A DNA stretch of 34,805 nt from the NCBI GenBank assembly GCA_002399735.1, contig DHEF01000042.1:1-34805 (forward strand), in the 5' to 3' direction. The first letter of the stretch is position 1. Each line of letters starts with the position of its first letter. The DNA is from Chitinophagaceae bacterium UBA4857 (GTDB lineage Bacteria; Bacteroidota; Bacteroidia; Chitinophagales; Chitinophagaceae). Below the pieces are notes generated by a model. It did no database searches. It was not told where the DNA came from and worked only from the letters and a program-made list of their open reading frames with translations. Shown piece by piece: positions 7,705 through 15,151 of the stretch. The position numbers were made by a program, and so were the translations under genes.

Positions 7705-9828
7705 ATGAAAACTTACCCCGAATCGGCTGTAGTACAGTTAGAGTTTGATAAAATAAAAGACCTGCTGGTAAATTATTGCCAGGCCGAACTGGCCAAAACA
7801 AAGGCCCAGCAATTGCGCATACATACACGTAAAGATTTTATTGACCTGGAATTACGCCAAAGCCACGAGTTCAGACAACTAATGGTGAACGGCATTTATT
7901 TTCCTAACGATTATATATTAAACCTATCACGGCAGTTAAAATTATTATCCATTCCCGGTGCTGTATTAAACGGCGAGGAGTTAATGGATGTTAGAAAACT
8001 GGCTGAAAGCCTGGAGAAAATATTCCGTTGGTTTAATGAAGAAAGAAAAACCTATTATGGTGCGTTAGCTCGTGTAATAGAAAACAGTTATTACGAAAAA
8101 AATATTATAGCACTTATTGATGAAGTGCTGGATGAAAGCGGGCAGGTAAAAGACAATGCATCGGAAGATTTGCAACGCATACGCATGAGTCTTTTTCGTA
8201 AACGTAACGAATTACGTAAAGTATTTGACCGTATTGTAGCCAAACTAAATAAACAAGGTTACCTGGCCGAAATTGAAGAAAGCTTTATGAGCGGCCGTAG
8301 GGTAATTGCCGTTTTTGCCGAACAAAAACGTACGGTAAAGGGTATTTTGCATGGCGAGAGTGATAGCCGTAAAACGGCTTTTATTGAGCCTGAAGAGACC
8401 ATAGAACTAAATAATCAGGTACATGAACTGGAGAATGATGAACGTAAAGAAGTGTACCGCATTTTACGCCAGCTAACGCAACGTTTGTCGGCTTATGCTC
8501 CATTGTTAAGTCAGTACCACACTATGTTGGGCGAATATGATTTTATTCGTGCAAAAGCAAGATTAGCCAATGACTATAATGGAGAATTCCCGGTTGTCGT
8601 AGATAAAGCTCATGTGCATTTAGTTAATGCCTATCATCCTTTACTCTTTATTTACAACCAACGTAATAAAAAACCAACTATTCCGATTACTATAACTTTA
8701 GATGATAGTCAGCGTATTTTAGTCATCAGCGGGCCCAATGCTGGCGGTAAAACCGTTAGCATGAAAACCATTGGGTTGTTACAAATGATGGTACAAAGCG
8801 GTTTACTGGTTCCCGTACATCCATCATCGCAGTTTGGTATTTTTAAGCAGTTAATGATTCATATTGGCGATACACAAAGTCTGGAGTTTGAATTAAGTAC
8901 GTATAGCAGTCACCTAATTCATATGAAACACTTTATGGAAAATGCCAACGGTAAAACCCTGTTTTTTATTGATGAGTTAGGTGGCGGTAGCGATCCTAAC
9001 CTTGGCGGATCTTTTGCCGAAGTTATTATGCAGGAACTGGCCCGTAAACACTCTTTTGGTATTGTTACCACACACTATCTTAATTTAAAGGTAATGGCAG
9101 GCAAAACACCGGGAATAATAAACGGTGCCATGGCCTTTGATGAAAAAAATTTACAACCACAATATAAACTGCTCATTGGTAAGCCGGGCAGCTCTTACAC
9201 ATTTGCGATTGCCGAACGTATCGGGTTAGATAAAAAGTTAATCAAACGGGCTAAAGAGTTAGTAGACGATGACCAGTTCCGGTTGGATAAATTATTAAAC
9301 CGTACCGAGCAGGATTTACGTAAACTGGAAAAAAAAGAAACCGACCTGCATAAACTGGTAAAAGAGAATGAGCGCCTGAAAAAGGAGATGGAAAAAGTAT
9401 TAGAAAAAGAAAAACATAACCAACAGGTTGAATTATTAAAACACCAGAATAAAATTTCGGAGGAAAGAATTAATTACCTGAAAGATATGGAACGCAAGCT
9501 AAAACAAATGGTGCTGGAATGGCGCAAAACTGACGATAAGAAAAAGGTAATTAAAGAAATGGAAGGTCTTTTGTTTAAGCGTGATGAAAAAAAGACCGCA
9601 AACAAAATGCAGAAAAAACTGGATAACAAGTTTGATGAAATAGGCGGTGATGTACAAGCCGGCATTCAGGTAAAAGTAAAACGTAACCATCAGGTGGGTA
9701 CAGTGCTAGAGCTACGTGGTAAAAAGGCGGTAGTAAAAATTGGTTTGTTACCTATGCAGTTTGACATTGCTGATTTGGTGGTAGTAAAAGAAAAGAGCCT
9801 CCCCAACCCCTCCGAAGGAGGGGCTTAG
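7705..9828 (+). CDS. mutS2: MutS2-family ATPase lacking the Smr domain
   Basis: MutS2 proteins act on branched DNA and on stalled or collided ribosomes. The sequence shows an N-terminal MutS2-type lever/clamp region (about 1-300), Walker A GPNAGGKT (343-350) and Walker B FFIDELGGGSDPNLGG (Asp423/Glu424). It continues with TTHYLNLK and a long charged coiled coil (about 515-640). A small KOW-like beta segment follows at about 652-695 (QAGIQVKVKRNHQVGTVLEL). Canonical MutS2 is about 780 aa and ends in an Smr nuclease domain. This protein stops at 707 aa. Its last ten or so residues (SLPNPSEGGA) and the TAG stop are encoded inside a GC-rich hairpin repeat (9795-9830). Either the repeat cut the gene short or the lineage had already lost Smr. 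ATPase and clamp functions should remain, but endonuclease activity through Smr should not. Confidence 0.88.
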   Translation: MKTYPESAVVQLEFDKIKDLLVNYCQAELAKTKAQQLRIHTRKDFIDLELRQSHEFRQLMVNGIYFPNDYILNLSRQLKLLSIPGAVLNGEELMDVRKLAESLEKIFRWFNEERKTYYGALARVIENSYYEKNIIALIDEVLDESGQVKDNASEDLQRIRMSLFRKRNELRKVFDRIVAKLNKQGYLAEIEESFMSGRRVIAVFAEQKRTVKGILHGESDSRKTAFIEPEETIELNNQVHELENDERKEVYRILRQLTQRLSAYAPLLSQYHTMLGEYDFIRAKARLANDYNGEFPVVVDKAHVHLVNAYHPLLFIYNQRNKKPTIPITITLDDSQRILVISGPNAGGKTVSMKTIGLLQMMVQSGLLVPVHPSSQFGIFKQLMIHIGDTQSLEFELSTYSSHLIHMKHFMENANGKTLFFIDELGGGSDPNLGGSFAEVIMQELARKHSFGIVTTHYLNLKVMAGKTPGIINGAMAFDEKNLQPQYKLLIGKPGSSYTFAIAERIGLDKKLIKRAKELVDDDQFRLDKLLNRTEQDLRKLEKKETDLHKLVKENERLKKEMEKVLEKEKHNQQVELLKHQNKISEERINYLKDMERKLKQMVLEWRKTDDKKKVIKEMEGLLFKRDEKKTANKMQKKLDNKFDEIGGDVQAGIQVKVKRNHQVGTVLELRGKKAVVKIGLLPMQFDIADLVVVKEKSLPNPSEGGA

Positions 9829-9830
9829 GG
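9795..9830 (+). repeat. GC-rich hairpin repeat, copy 1 (overlaps the mutS2 3' end)
   Basis: Core CCCCTCC-GAA-GGAGGGG (9807-9823) forms a 7-bp hairpin, preceded by CCTCCCCAA. It is almost identical (one difference over 32 bases) to the copy at 11177-11210 read on the minus strand. It supplies the final codons and stop (9826-9828) of mutS2. There is no T-tract, so it is not a classical terminator. Confidence 0.75.
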
Positions 9831-9926
9831 TTATCTATTGTTTAATTTTTTACTGGTTGCAAAAGACCTATAATCTTTTATTGTACTCAAAAATATTTTA
9901 CTGTAGCTACAAATATCCAACAGCTA

Positions 9927-9981
9927 CAACCCCTCCTTCGGAGGTTCCCGAAAGGGAAGTAACGAAGTTAGAGGGGAGGCA
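9927..9981 (-). repeat. GC-rich hairpin repeat, copy 2 (overlaps the symporter 3' end)
   Basis: On the minus strand it begins GCCTCCCCTCTAACTTCG and ends CCTCCGAAGGAGGGGTTG, with an extra inner hairpin CTTCCCTTTCGGGAA. The last three codons and stop of the convergent symporter gene lie inside it. It faces copy 1 across the 140-base convergent gap; the 100 bases between them hold nothing recognisable. Confidence 0.65.
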
Positions 9982-10954
9982 TTCTCTTTGCCAACCTTTG
10001 CGCAATAATGCTTGATGCAATTAATTGTAAAGCATGGTACAACATTAACGGCATAATTATAATGCCCATAATGGTACTGTTTGGAAATAATATTTTTGAC
10101 ATTACCGTACCATGTACCAACGATTTTTTTGATCCGCATAACATGACCGTTATACTATCCTCAATAGCAAAACCTAATAGTTTACATACGCCGTAAGTAA
10201 TACCCAATACCGCTAAAAACAACAATAACATGCCCAACATTAGTAACAATAAAGTACTAATAGCAAAACCGTCAAATAGGTTTTCGGCAAAAGAATGGCT
10301 AAAGGATGTGTAAATAATTAGCAGGATAATACTCTGATCAAACAGCTTTAACCGTTTACTGTTTTTTTGTGCTAAAGCACCAAAACGTTTATGCAATAAC
10401 ATACCAATAATTGCCGGCAACAAAACCTGTAAAGCAGATTTTATTACCACACTACTTACATCAAAGCCACCCACATCGGATGCGATGAATAAGCCTGTCC
10501 ATAACGGTGTAAATACAATGCCTAATAAACTGGAAATAGTTGCATTAAATATAGCAGCAGGTATATTGCCTTTAGCAATAGATACCATTACTACCGATGA
10601 AGAAACTGTAGAAGGTAATGCCGCCAAAAAAAATGTGCCTAACCAAATTAACGAAGCCTGATCGGATACAAACAAAGGTTTAACTGCTATAACCAATAAA
10701 GGGAAAAACAAAAAAGTTGTTGCCTGTATTAACAAATGCATTTTCCAGTTTACTAAACCGGCTTTCATTTGTTTGGGGCTTATTTTTATTCCATAAAAAA
10801 GAAAGATAATAGAAACACCATAACCGGCAATTTCTTCCAATGATACAGGTGTTTGCGCCACACCCGGACCCGGAAAAAAATAACCCAATAACACCATACA
10901 TATAATGCCAATCAAAAAACCGTCAATCCCAAATTTTGATAAATTTATTTTCAC
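9968..10954 (-). CDS. Bile acid:sodium symporter-like membrane transporter
   Basis: Polytopic inner-membrane protein of the SBF-like/BART group, 328 aa, with about ten hydrophobic segments. Early hallmarks are IIFLFYGIKISPKQMKAG (the usual GlxL-type second segment) and LAALPSTVSSSVVMVSIAKG, which carries the family's substrate/Na+ site region. A late segment is TVMLCGSKKSLVHGTVMSKI. These fit the SBF-like family (YfeH-like). Many members move unknown organic anions rather than bile acids, so the substrate is open. The final residues MPPL are encoded by a repeat element (9927-9981), so the original C-terminus was probably different. It has its own predicted promoter (11013-11043) and is convergent with mutS2, with no functional link evident. 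Confidence 0.88.
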   Translation of the reverse strand: MKINLSKFGIDGFLIGIICMVLLGYFFPGPGVAQTPVSLEEIAGYGVSIIFLFYGIKISPKQMKAGLVNWKMHLLIQATTFLFFPLLVIAVKPLFVSDQASLIWLGTFFLAALPSTVSSSVVMVSIAKGNIPAAIFNATISSLLGIVFTPLWTGLFIASDVGGFDVSSVVIKSALQVLLPAIIGMLLHKRFGALAQKNSKRLKLFDQSIILLIIYTSFSHSFAENLFDGFAISTLLLLMLGMLLLFLAVLGITYGVCKLLGFAIEDSITVMLCGSKKSLVHGTVMSKILFPNSTIMGIIIMPLMLYHALQLIASSIIAQRLAKRMPPL

Positions 10955-11012
10955 CTGTTATACTTTCTTTTAAAAAATTATTACTGTTATAACTTACACA
11001 AACAGACTGTTA

Positions 11013-11043
11013 CAAAATTAAGTACTACTGTACAATGCCCAAT
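11013..11043 (-). promoter_or_regulatory. Predicted promoter of the symporter gene
   Basis: TAATTTTG (11020-11013, minus strand) matches TAnnTTTG, with ATTG (11043-11040) 19 bases upstream. The same geometry is seen at msrA. The -33 part lies within the dispersed repeat starting at 11031, so the repeat may contribute a promoter element. Confidence 0.55.
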
Positions 11044-11150
11044 AGAATTACAGAACGTACAAGTGAGAGTATTAAATTCATTTCCACTGGAAATAAATTT
11101 AACCCCAACCCAACAGACGATGATAGTAGTACAGTCGCTCGTAAAATAAA
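11031..11150 (-). repeat. Terminator-proximal dispersed repeat, copy 3
   Basis: The minus strand carries CTACTATCATCGTCTGTTG, identical to the copy at 19408-19495, and later GTACGTTCTGTAATTCTATT, which resembles both that copy and the one at the right edge. It lies downstream of the NlpC/P60 gene in the same orientation. It includes a small palindrome, TTTCCAGTGGAAA. Confidence 0.65.
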
Positions 11151-11176
11151 ATCGTTCTGCATAGTAAGACTCTACC

Positions 11177-11210
11177 TAAGCCCCTTCTTCGGAGGGGTTG
11201 GGGAGGCTTA
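11177..11210 (-). repeat. GC-rich hairpin repeat, copy 3
   Basis: The minus strand reads GCCTCCCCAACCCCTCCGAA then GAAGGGGCTTAG, differing from copy 1 at one base. It lies between the NlpC/P60 terminator and dispersed repeat copy 3, oriented with the NlpC/P60 gene. Confidence 0.75.
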
Positions 11211-11214
11211 CCTA

Positions 11215-11258
11215 AAACAAAAAACGCATAATGCGATTTACTCAGCATTATGCGTTTT
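11215..11258 (-). terminator. Strong hairpin terminator of the NlpC/P60 gene
   Basis: A perfect 14-bp stem (11221-11234 with 11245-11258, GCATTATGCGTTTT) has a 10-base loop. On the minus strand it is followed by a T-rich tract. One arm plus loop shares 17 bases (GCATAATGCTGAGTAAA) with the repeat at 140-232, so the terminator may have been built from repeat DNA. Confidence 0.8.
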
Positions 11259-11285
11259 TATAACTTAAAACTAATAACTTAAAAC

Positions 11286-12020
11286 TTACTTCAACATAGC
11301 GGCTTGTTTTTCTACTCTGCCCGCACCTAAATAACGTTTCAGGTAATAGTTTTCATACATATCGCTAACCACCACACCCTGCGATACCGATGCATGAATA
11401 AATTTATTGTTGCGTAAATAAATACCTACATGCGATACGCCGCGGCCTGTATTAAAAAATACCAAATCACCTTCTTTTAATTCGGTGGTAGATATTTTGC
11501 GGGCATAAGCGTGTTGCTCCCGAGCAGTGCGTGGCACCATTAAACCAAAGGCCGATAAATAAACCGACTGCACAAAAGCCGAGCAATCAATTCCGTTTTT
11601 TGTAGTACCACCCAAACGATATTTTGTACCATACCACTCATCTACATGGTCCAGCAGGTTCATACCCACCAGGTTTTCTACTTCCATATCCAGCAATACA
11701 GAATATTTTAATTGCACATCCGATACCGATTCAACCGCAGCTTCTTTGTCAAATGCGCCAATCAACTTCATACGTTCTTTAGCCGATGTGCCGGCGTTAG
11801 ATGTATGTGTTGTTTTTGCTTTTGTTTCCGATGAAACTTTGGTAGTAGTAACGTTACCTGAGCTTACATTAATATCGTTAAGAAATTTTACTTCTTTGTT
11901 GGATTTAGTTTCTTTTGTTTCAGCAACTGTTCTGTTATTTGTGGCTTCTATGGGGCGTAGGGCACTACAACTTGCCAGCGAAATAATAGCTACTAAAGGA
12001 ATGATAATTTGTTTAATCAT
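11286..12020 (-). CDS. NlpC/P60 (C40) cell-wall hydrolase lipoprotein
   Basis: Predicted endopeptidase that cleaves stem peptides of peptidoglycan (Spr/MepS-like). The lipobox LASC places the lipidated Cys at residue 18. A Ser/Thr/Lys-rich linker follows (about 25-80). The C40 domain spans about 122-235 with catalytic Cys146 (GIDCSAFVQS), His197 (VSHVGIYL) and the third polar residue His209 (KFIHAS). The RTAREQ motif, also typical, is at about 164-169. The length of 244 aa is normal for this lipoprotein type. The 5' leader contains a perfect inverted repeat (12043-12060). It is transcribed away from the OmpA-family gene. Catalytic residues all look intact. Confidence 0.93.
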   Translation of the reverse strand: MIKQIIIPLVAIISLASCSALRPIEATNNRTVAETKETKSNKEVKFLNDINVSSGNVTTTKVSSETKAKTTHTSNAGTSAKERMKLIGAFDKEAAVESVSDVQLKYSVLLDMEVENLVGMNLLDHVDEWYGTKYRLGGTTKNGIDCSAFVQSVYLSAFGLMVPRTAREQHAYARKISTTELKEGDLVFFNTGRGVSHVGIYLRNNKFIHASVSQGVVVSDMYENYYLKRYLGAGRVEKQAAMLK

Positions 12021-12042
12021 GCTTAGTTCTTGAGGGTTTAAC

Positions 12043-12060
12043 CACGATTACCCAATCGTG
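12043..12060 (-). promoter_or_regulatory. Perfect inverted repeat in the NlpC/P60 leader
   Basis: CACGATT-ACCC-AATCGTG is a 7-bp perfect stem with a 4-base loop, 23-40 bases upstream of the ATG. It could be an operator half-site pair or an mRNA leader hairpin. No T-tract follows, so it is not a terminator. Confidence 0.4.
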
Positions 12061-12231
12061 TTAAGTTTATAGGATATTGTTACATATTCACTATATTAAA
12101 CGCAATCCGTGCAAATTAATTGTTTTCATTTACAAATCGTTGAAAATTAACATTCTAATTTAATTTTAACGGTTTTATTACAGGTTTTCCCCTGTTCATT
12201 ACAAATTGGGGTTATAAGTGTTTTTATATTA

Positions 12232-12329
12232 GGGGCTGTCGGCAGTAGTAACTCCGGTCAACTGCAGTTCCCCGCCCGTCTGCAATACCCGCCTTTAAGG
12301 GCGGGCATTTACGCCTAAGCGGGGCAGCC
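12232..12329 (+). repeat. Structured repeat with covarying stems, copy 1
   Basis: Starts GGGGCTGTCGGCAGTAGTAA, continues CTCCGGTC and ends GCCTAAGCGGGGCAGCC. The ends pair (GGCTG with CAGCC). Inside, CCCCGC pairs with GCGGGG, and a further hairpin CCCGCC-TTTAAG-GGCGGG is present. It lies in the divergent 437-base region between the NlpC/P60 and OmpA-family genes, which otherwise shows only the NlpC leader hairpin and a promoter box. Copies lie at 14870-14986 and 29879-29975. Confidence 0.8.
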
Positions 12330-12419
12330 ATTCATCGGTAAAATATATGGCATCATCGTAATAATTTGTAGTGTAAGCATATACATTTTCATGCGTAAAA
12401 AAAAGCTATGGTTACAAGG

Positions 12420-12427
12420 TAAATTTG
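12420..12427 (+). promoter_or_regulatory. Predicted -7 promoter box of the OmpA-family gene
   Basis: TAAATTTG matches TAnnTTTG exactly and lies 30 bases upstream of the ATG at 12458. This supports 12458 over the TTG at 12425, which falls inside the box. Confidence 0.55.
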
Positions 12428-12457
12428 TGTTACATTTTTAAACATAACCTTACAGCT

Positions 12458-13777
12458 ATGAAACAGTTATTTGTTCTATTGCTAACTACATTATTTTTTA
12501 ACACAACACATGCGCAAATACGTAATTTGGATAAACGTGTTGAAAGAAAAGTAAACGATCGTATTAACCGCAAAGTGGATCAAAGCATTGATAAAAGGTT
12601 GGATGAAATAGAAAAATCGGCTGAGGGAAAAAATAAAAAAAACAATACAAAAAACACTGATAAAAAAGAAACGGTAAAAGATGGTAATACGCCTACACAA
12701 AATAATCCTTCAGGCAATACACCAACATTTACTGCACAATCAAAATTTGATTTTGTATCAGGCGATAAAGTAATTGCCTTTGAAGATTTTGCACAAGATG
12801 CCGTAGGCGATTTTCCGGCCAAATGGAATACCGATGCCTCTGCCGAAATTATGACCATTGATGGCACCGAAGGTAAATGGTTAACCTTTACCCGTTCAGG
12901 CGCATTAACACCTGAGTTTATTACCAGCCTGCCCGAAAATTTTACTTTAGAGTTTGATATGTATGTATCACCAACTTATAGTTACTACGATGGAGCTTTA
13001 GGTATAGCCATGGTTAAGACCAAAACCAGTAAAGATTTTGCTAACTGGAAACAACATACCGATAGCCGACGCGGTGGCCAAAGCGGTGCTATTGTATGGG
13101 TACATCCGCAAGATGCAGGCTCACCAAAAGTTGGACATAGCGCTGTAGAAGTATGGGAAAACGGCAGCAAGGTTTTAAAAAATAATACCGGACAAATTAC
13201 TTCCTTTAATCGGGATAAAAATTTTGTGCATGTTGCTATCTGGCGACAAAACCAACGCTTACGCGTTTATTTAGGCGAAGAAAAAATATGGGATCTACCA
13301 AAAGCATTTGCAACCGGTACTACTTTTAACAGCATTGTGTTTAGCCGTTATGATGCTAAGAATAATAACAACTTTTTCTTAAGTAATTTACGTGTTGCCG
13401 TTGGCAATCCCGACACTCGCCATAAACTTATTAACGAAGGAAGATTCAGTACTTCGGGTATATACTTTGCAACAGGCTCAGCACAAATAAAACCCGAGTC
13501 GCATGGAATAATAAAAGAAATTGCCAATGCCTTAAAAGAAAACCCTAATGTAAAAATTGAAATTATTGGCCATACTGATAATGTGGGTAATGCTGCTGCC
13601 AATCAAAAATTATCGGAGCAACGTGCCGATGCCGTAAAGCAGTATTTAAACAAAACCTTTAGCATTGATGGAAACCGTATAACCACTGCCGGTAAAGGTG
13701 CATCGCAACCGGTAGGCAACAATAATACAAACGAAGGCAAAGCACAAAACAGGCATGTTGAGTTTGTGAAGAAGTAA
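12458..13777 (+). CDS. OmpA-family outer-membrane-associated protein
   Basis: Exported protein that probably links the outer membrane to peptidoglycan. Signal peptide 1-20 ends THAQ. Residues about 22-50 are a strongly charged, probably helical segment with repeated VxRKV/VDxxI units (RVERKVNDRINRKVDQSIDK). A low-complexity Lys/Asn/Thr stretch follows. The middle (about 95-325) looks like a concanavalin/LamG-like beta-sandwich (LEFDMYVSPTYSYYDG, VAIWRQNQRLRVYLGEEKIW). The last 110 or so residues are an OmpA domain (GIYFATGSAQIKPES, IEIIGHTDNVGN, LSEQRADAVKQYL, GKGASQP, NRHVEF). At 439 aa with start at ATG 12458 it is a common Bacteroidota architecture. It is followed by its own terminator. 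No partner gene was identified. Confidence 0.9.
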   Translation: MKQLFVLLLTTLFFNTTHAQIRNLDKRVERKVNDRINRKVDQSIDKRLDEIEKSAEGKNKKNNTKNTDKKETVKDGNTPTQNNPSGNTPTFTAQSKFDFVSGDKVIAFEDFAQDAVGDFPAKWNTDASAEIMTIDGTEGKWLTFTRSGALTPEFITSLPENFTLEFDMYVSPTYSYYDGALGIAMVKTKTSKDFANWKQHTDSRRGGQSGAIVWVHPQDAGSPKVGHSAVEVWENGSKVLKNNTGQITSFNRDKNFVHVAIWRQNQRLRVYLGEEKIWDLPKAFATGTTFNSIVFSRYDAKNNNNFFLSNLRVAVGNPDTRHKLINEGRFSTSGIYFATGSAQIKPESHGIIKEIANALKENPNVKIEIIGHTDNVGNAAANQKLSEQRADAVKQYLNKTFSIDGNRITTAGKGASQPVGNNNTNEGKAQNRHVEFVKK

Positions 13778-13802
13778 AAATTTTTAGAAAAATATTATCA
13801 AT

Positions 13803-13833
13803 AAAAATGACCTCATTCGGGGTCGTTTTTATT
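13803..13833 (+). terminator. Terminator of the OmpA-family gene
   Basis: AAAAATGACC (13803-13812) pairs with GGTCGTTTTT (13821-13830), with one T-G wobble, followed by more T. It sits 25 bases after the stop. Confidence 0.75.
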
Positions 13834-13887
13834 TACCTCAAAACATTATATTTACGATACATTCTAAAGTAAAGTGTTTTGTAATAC

Positions 13888-14736
13888 ATGTATGGAAAAA
13901 TAAATTTTATTAGTAGCTTTTTTAATAAGTGGTGTTCTGCCTTTTTTTTATTATTTATTATTACATTATACAGTTGTATTACCAAAAGAGGTTCAGACTC
14001 GGTGGTTGTTTATTCTACTGCCGTACAAGACAGTTTTGAAATTTATACTACACTGCCGCAAGGATATAATGCGAATGAAACTTACAGTATTGTTTTTTAC
14101 ATGGACGCTAACCTAAAGACAGGTAAAGAAGTAAGAAAACAAATAAGCCTGCCGGAAAATTTAGCTCAATTAAAAAAGGTGATTTTTATTGGCGTAGGAC
14201 ATATGGGCAATTACCGGGAATTGCGACGCCGAGATTTTATTCCGCCAATTGTAAAAAAGGACGATACGGTTATAAGTAATAAAAAAAACTTTGGGCACGC
14301 AGATAAGTTTTATGATTTTTTAGCTACTGAATTAATTCCGCTAGTGCAGGGTAAGTACAAGACTAATAAACGTTATAGTATCATAGGACATTCCTTTAGT
14401 GGGTTATTCAGCTTTTATTGTTTATTAAAAAAGCCTGACCTTTTTACAAACTATATAGCATTAAGTCCATCCTTATGGGTTAATTACCGTAACTATTTTG
14501 ATCAGGAAGAATGGTTTAATAATCAACAGAAAAAAATGGAGGGTTATTTATATCATTCCTGCGGTTCATTGGAATGGATAAACAAAGTGTTGAACAGTTC
14601 ACGGAATATGCGAAACGTACTTACTACCAGAAACTATCCTGATTTAAAATATACTTATCAGGAACACAAAGGAAAAAATCATAACGGTGTTCTCGGTGTT
14701 TCGTTGGAATATGTTATAAAAAATGCACCACTCTAA
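13888..14736 (+). CDS. Putative esterase (alpha/beta hydrolase, IroE/Fes-like), lipoprotein
   Basis: Predicted serine hydrolase of the putative-esterase family (PF00756/COG2819-like). A hydrophobic signal ends at a probable lipobox (LYSC, Cys30), suggesting an envelope lipoprotein. Family features are YSIVFYMDAN (about 66-74), KKVIFIGVGHMGNYRELRRRDFIPP (about 97-120) and the nucleophile elbow SIIGHSFSGLF with Ser169. ALSPSLWVNY follows, and a C-terminal HKGKNHNGVLG supplies the likely catalytic His. The elbow reads GHSFSG, with Ser in the position where relatives usually have Gly. The length of 282 aa is typical. Natural substrate is unknown; relatives hydrolyse siderophore esters or acyl esters. 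It stands alone between the OmpA-family gene and dnaE. Confidence 0.85.
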   Translation: MYGKINFISSFFNKWCSAFFLLFIITLYSCITKRGSDSVVVYSTAVQDSFEIYTTLPQGYNANETYSIVFYMDANLKTGKEVRKQISLPENLAQLKKVIFIGVGHMGNYRELRRRDFIPPIVKKDDTVISNKKNFGHADKFYDFLATELIPLVQGKYKTNKRYSIIGHSFSGLFSFYCLLKKPDLFTNYIALSPSLWVNYRNYFDQEEWFNNQQKKMEGYLYHSCGSLEWINKVLNSSRNMRNVLTTRNYPDLKYTYQEHKGKNHNGVLGVSLEYVIKNAPL

Positions 14737-14750
14737 AATCTTTAAACAAA

Positions 14751-14797
14751 ACACTCTGTGCTCCTCTGTGAAAAAAACTCCTTAAACTCTGTGGTAG
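14751..14797 (+). repeat. CTCTGTG-type dispersed repeat, copy 1
   Basis: Units CTCTGTG recur four times (CACTCTGTGCTCCTCTGTGA, then AAACTCTGTGGTA). The minus strand of 34623-34669 carries a similar arrangement. This copy directly follows the esterase stop. It does not look coding. Confidence 0.6.
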
Positions 14798-14869
14798 AAT
14801 TAGTATGGTGGTGAGCGCTTATTAATTTTACAAAGTTCGCCTTGTTGATAGGTTAATCAACAGACCATG

Positions 14870-14986
14870 GGCTGCCCGATTGGCAGCAGTAGCTGCAACA
14901 ATGCGTTGGATAAAGCAGCCAGGCTGTTGCACTACTGCAGAAAGCGGGAACTTCAGCCGACCGGAGTTACTACTGCTGACAGCCCC
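14870..14986 (-). repeat. Structured repeat with covarying stems, copy 2
   Basis: On the minus strand it starts GGGGCTGTCAGCAGTAGTAA, then CTCCGGTC, and ends CGGGCAGCC. CCCG pairs with CGGG. A long inner hairpin (TGCAACA with TGTTGCA, extended by CAGTAG/CTACTG) replaces the stems of the other copies. It lies between the esterase gene and dnaE, a 415-base gap that otherwise holds the CTCTGTG repeat and no gene. Confidence 0.8.
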
Positions 14987-15151
14987 AAATAAACATTATT
15001 TACAACTAGATAATTACTTACTTTATGTGAATAAATACTGTGTTTTAGCGCTGTAGGGCTGTATAACTTTTATTGCCATTAACAACAGAAAAAATGAACT
15101 TAGCGCCGGTTATTTTGTCATTATATAGATTGATTTAGTAAGGATATTTTT

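Noticed and set aside
9807..9823. Rho-independent terminator of mutS2
   Set aside because: The GC-rich hairpin is there, but no T-tract follows and the stop codon lies after the stem. It is better described as a repeat.
12232..12329. Integron attC-like site (GCCTAA core with variable palindrome)
   Set aside because: The variable stem between conserved ends looks similar, but there is no GTTRRRY/RYYYAAC pair, no integrase and no cassette array. Copy 2 also lacks the GCCTAA string.
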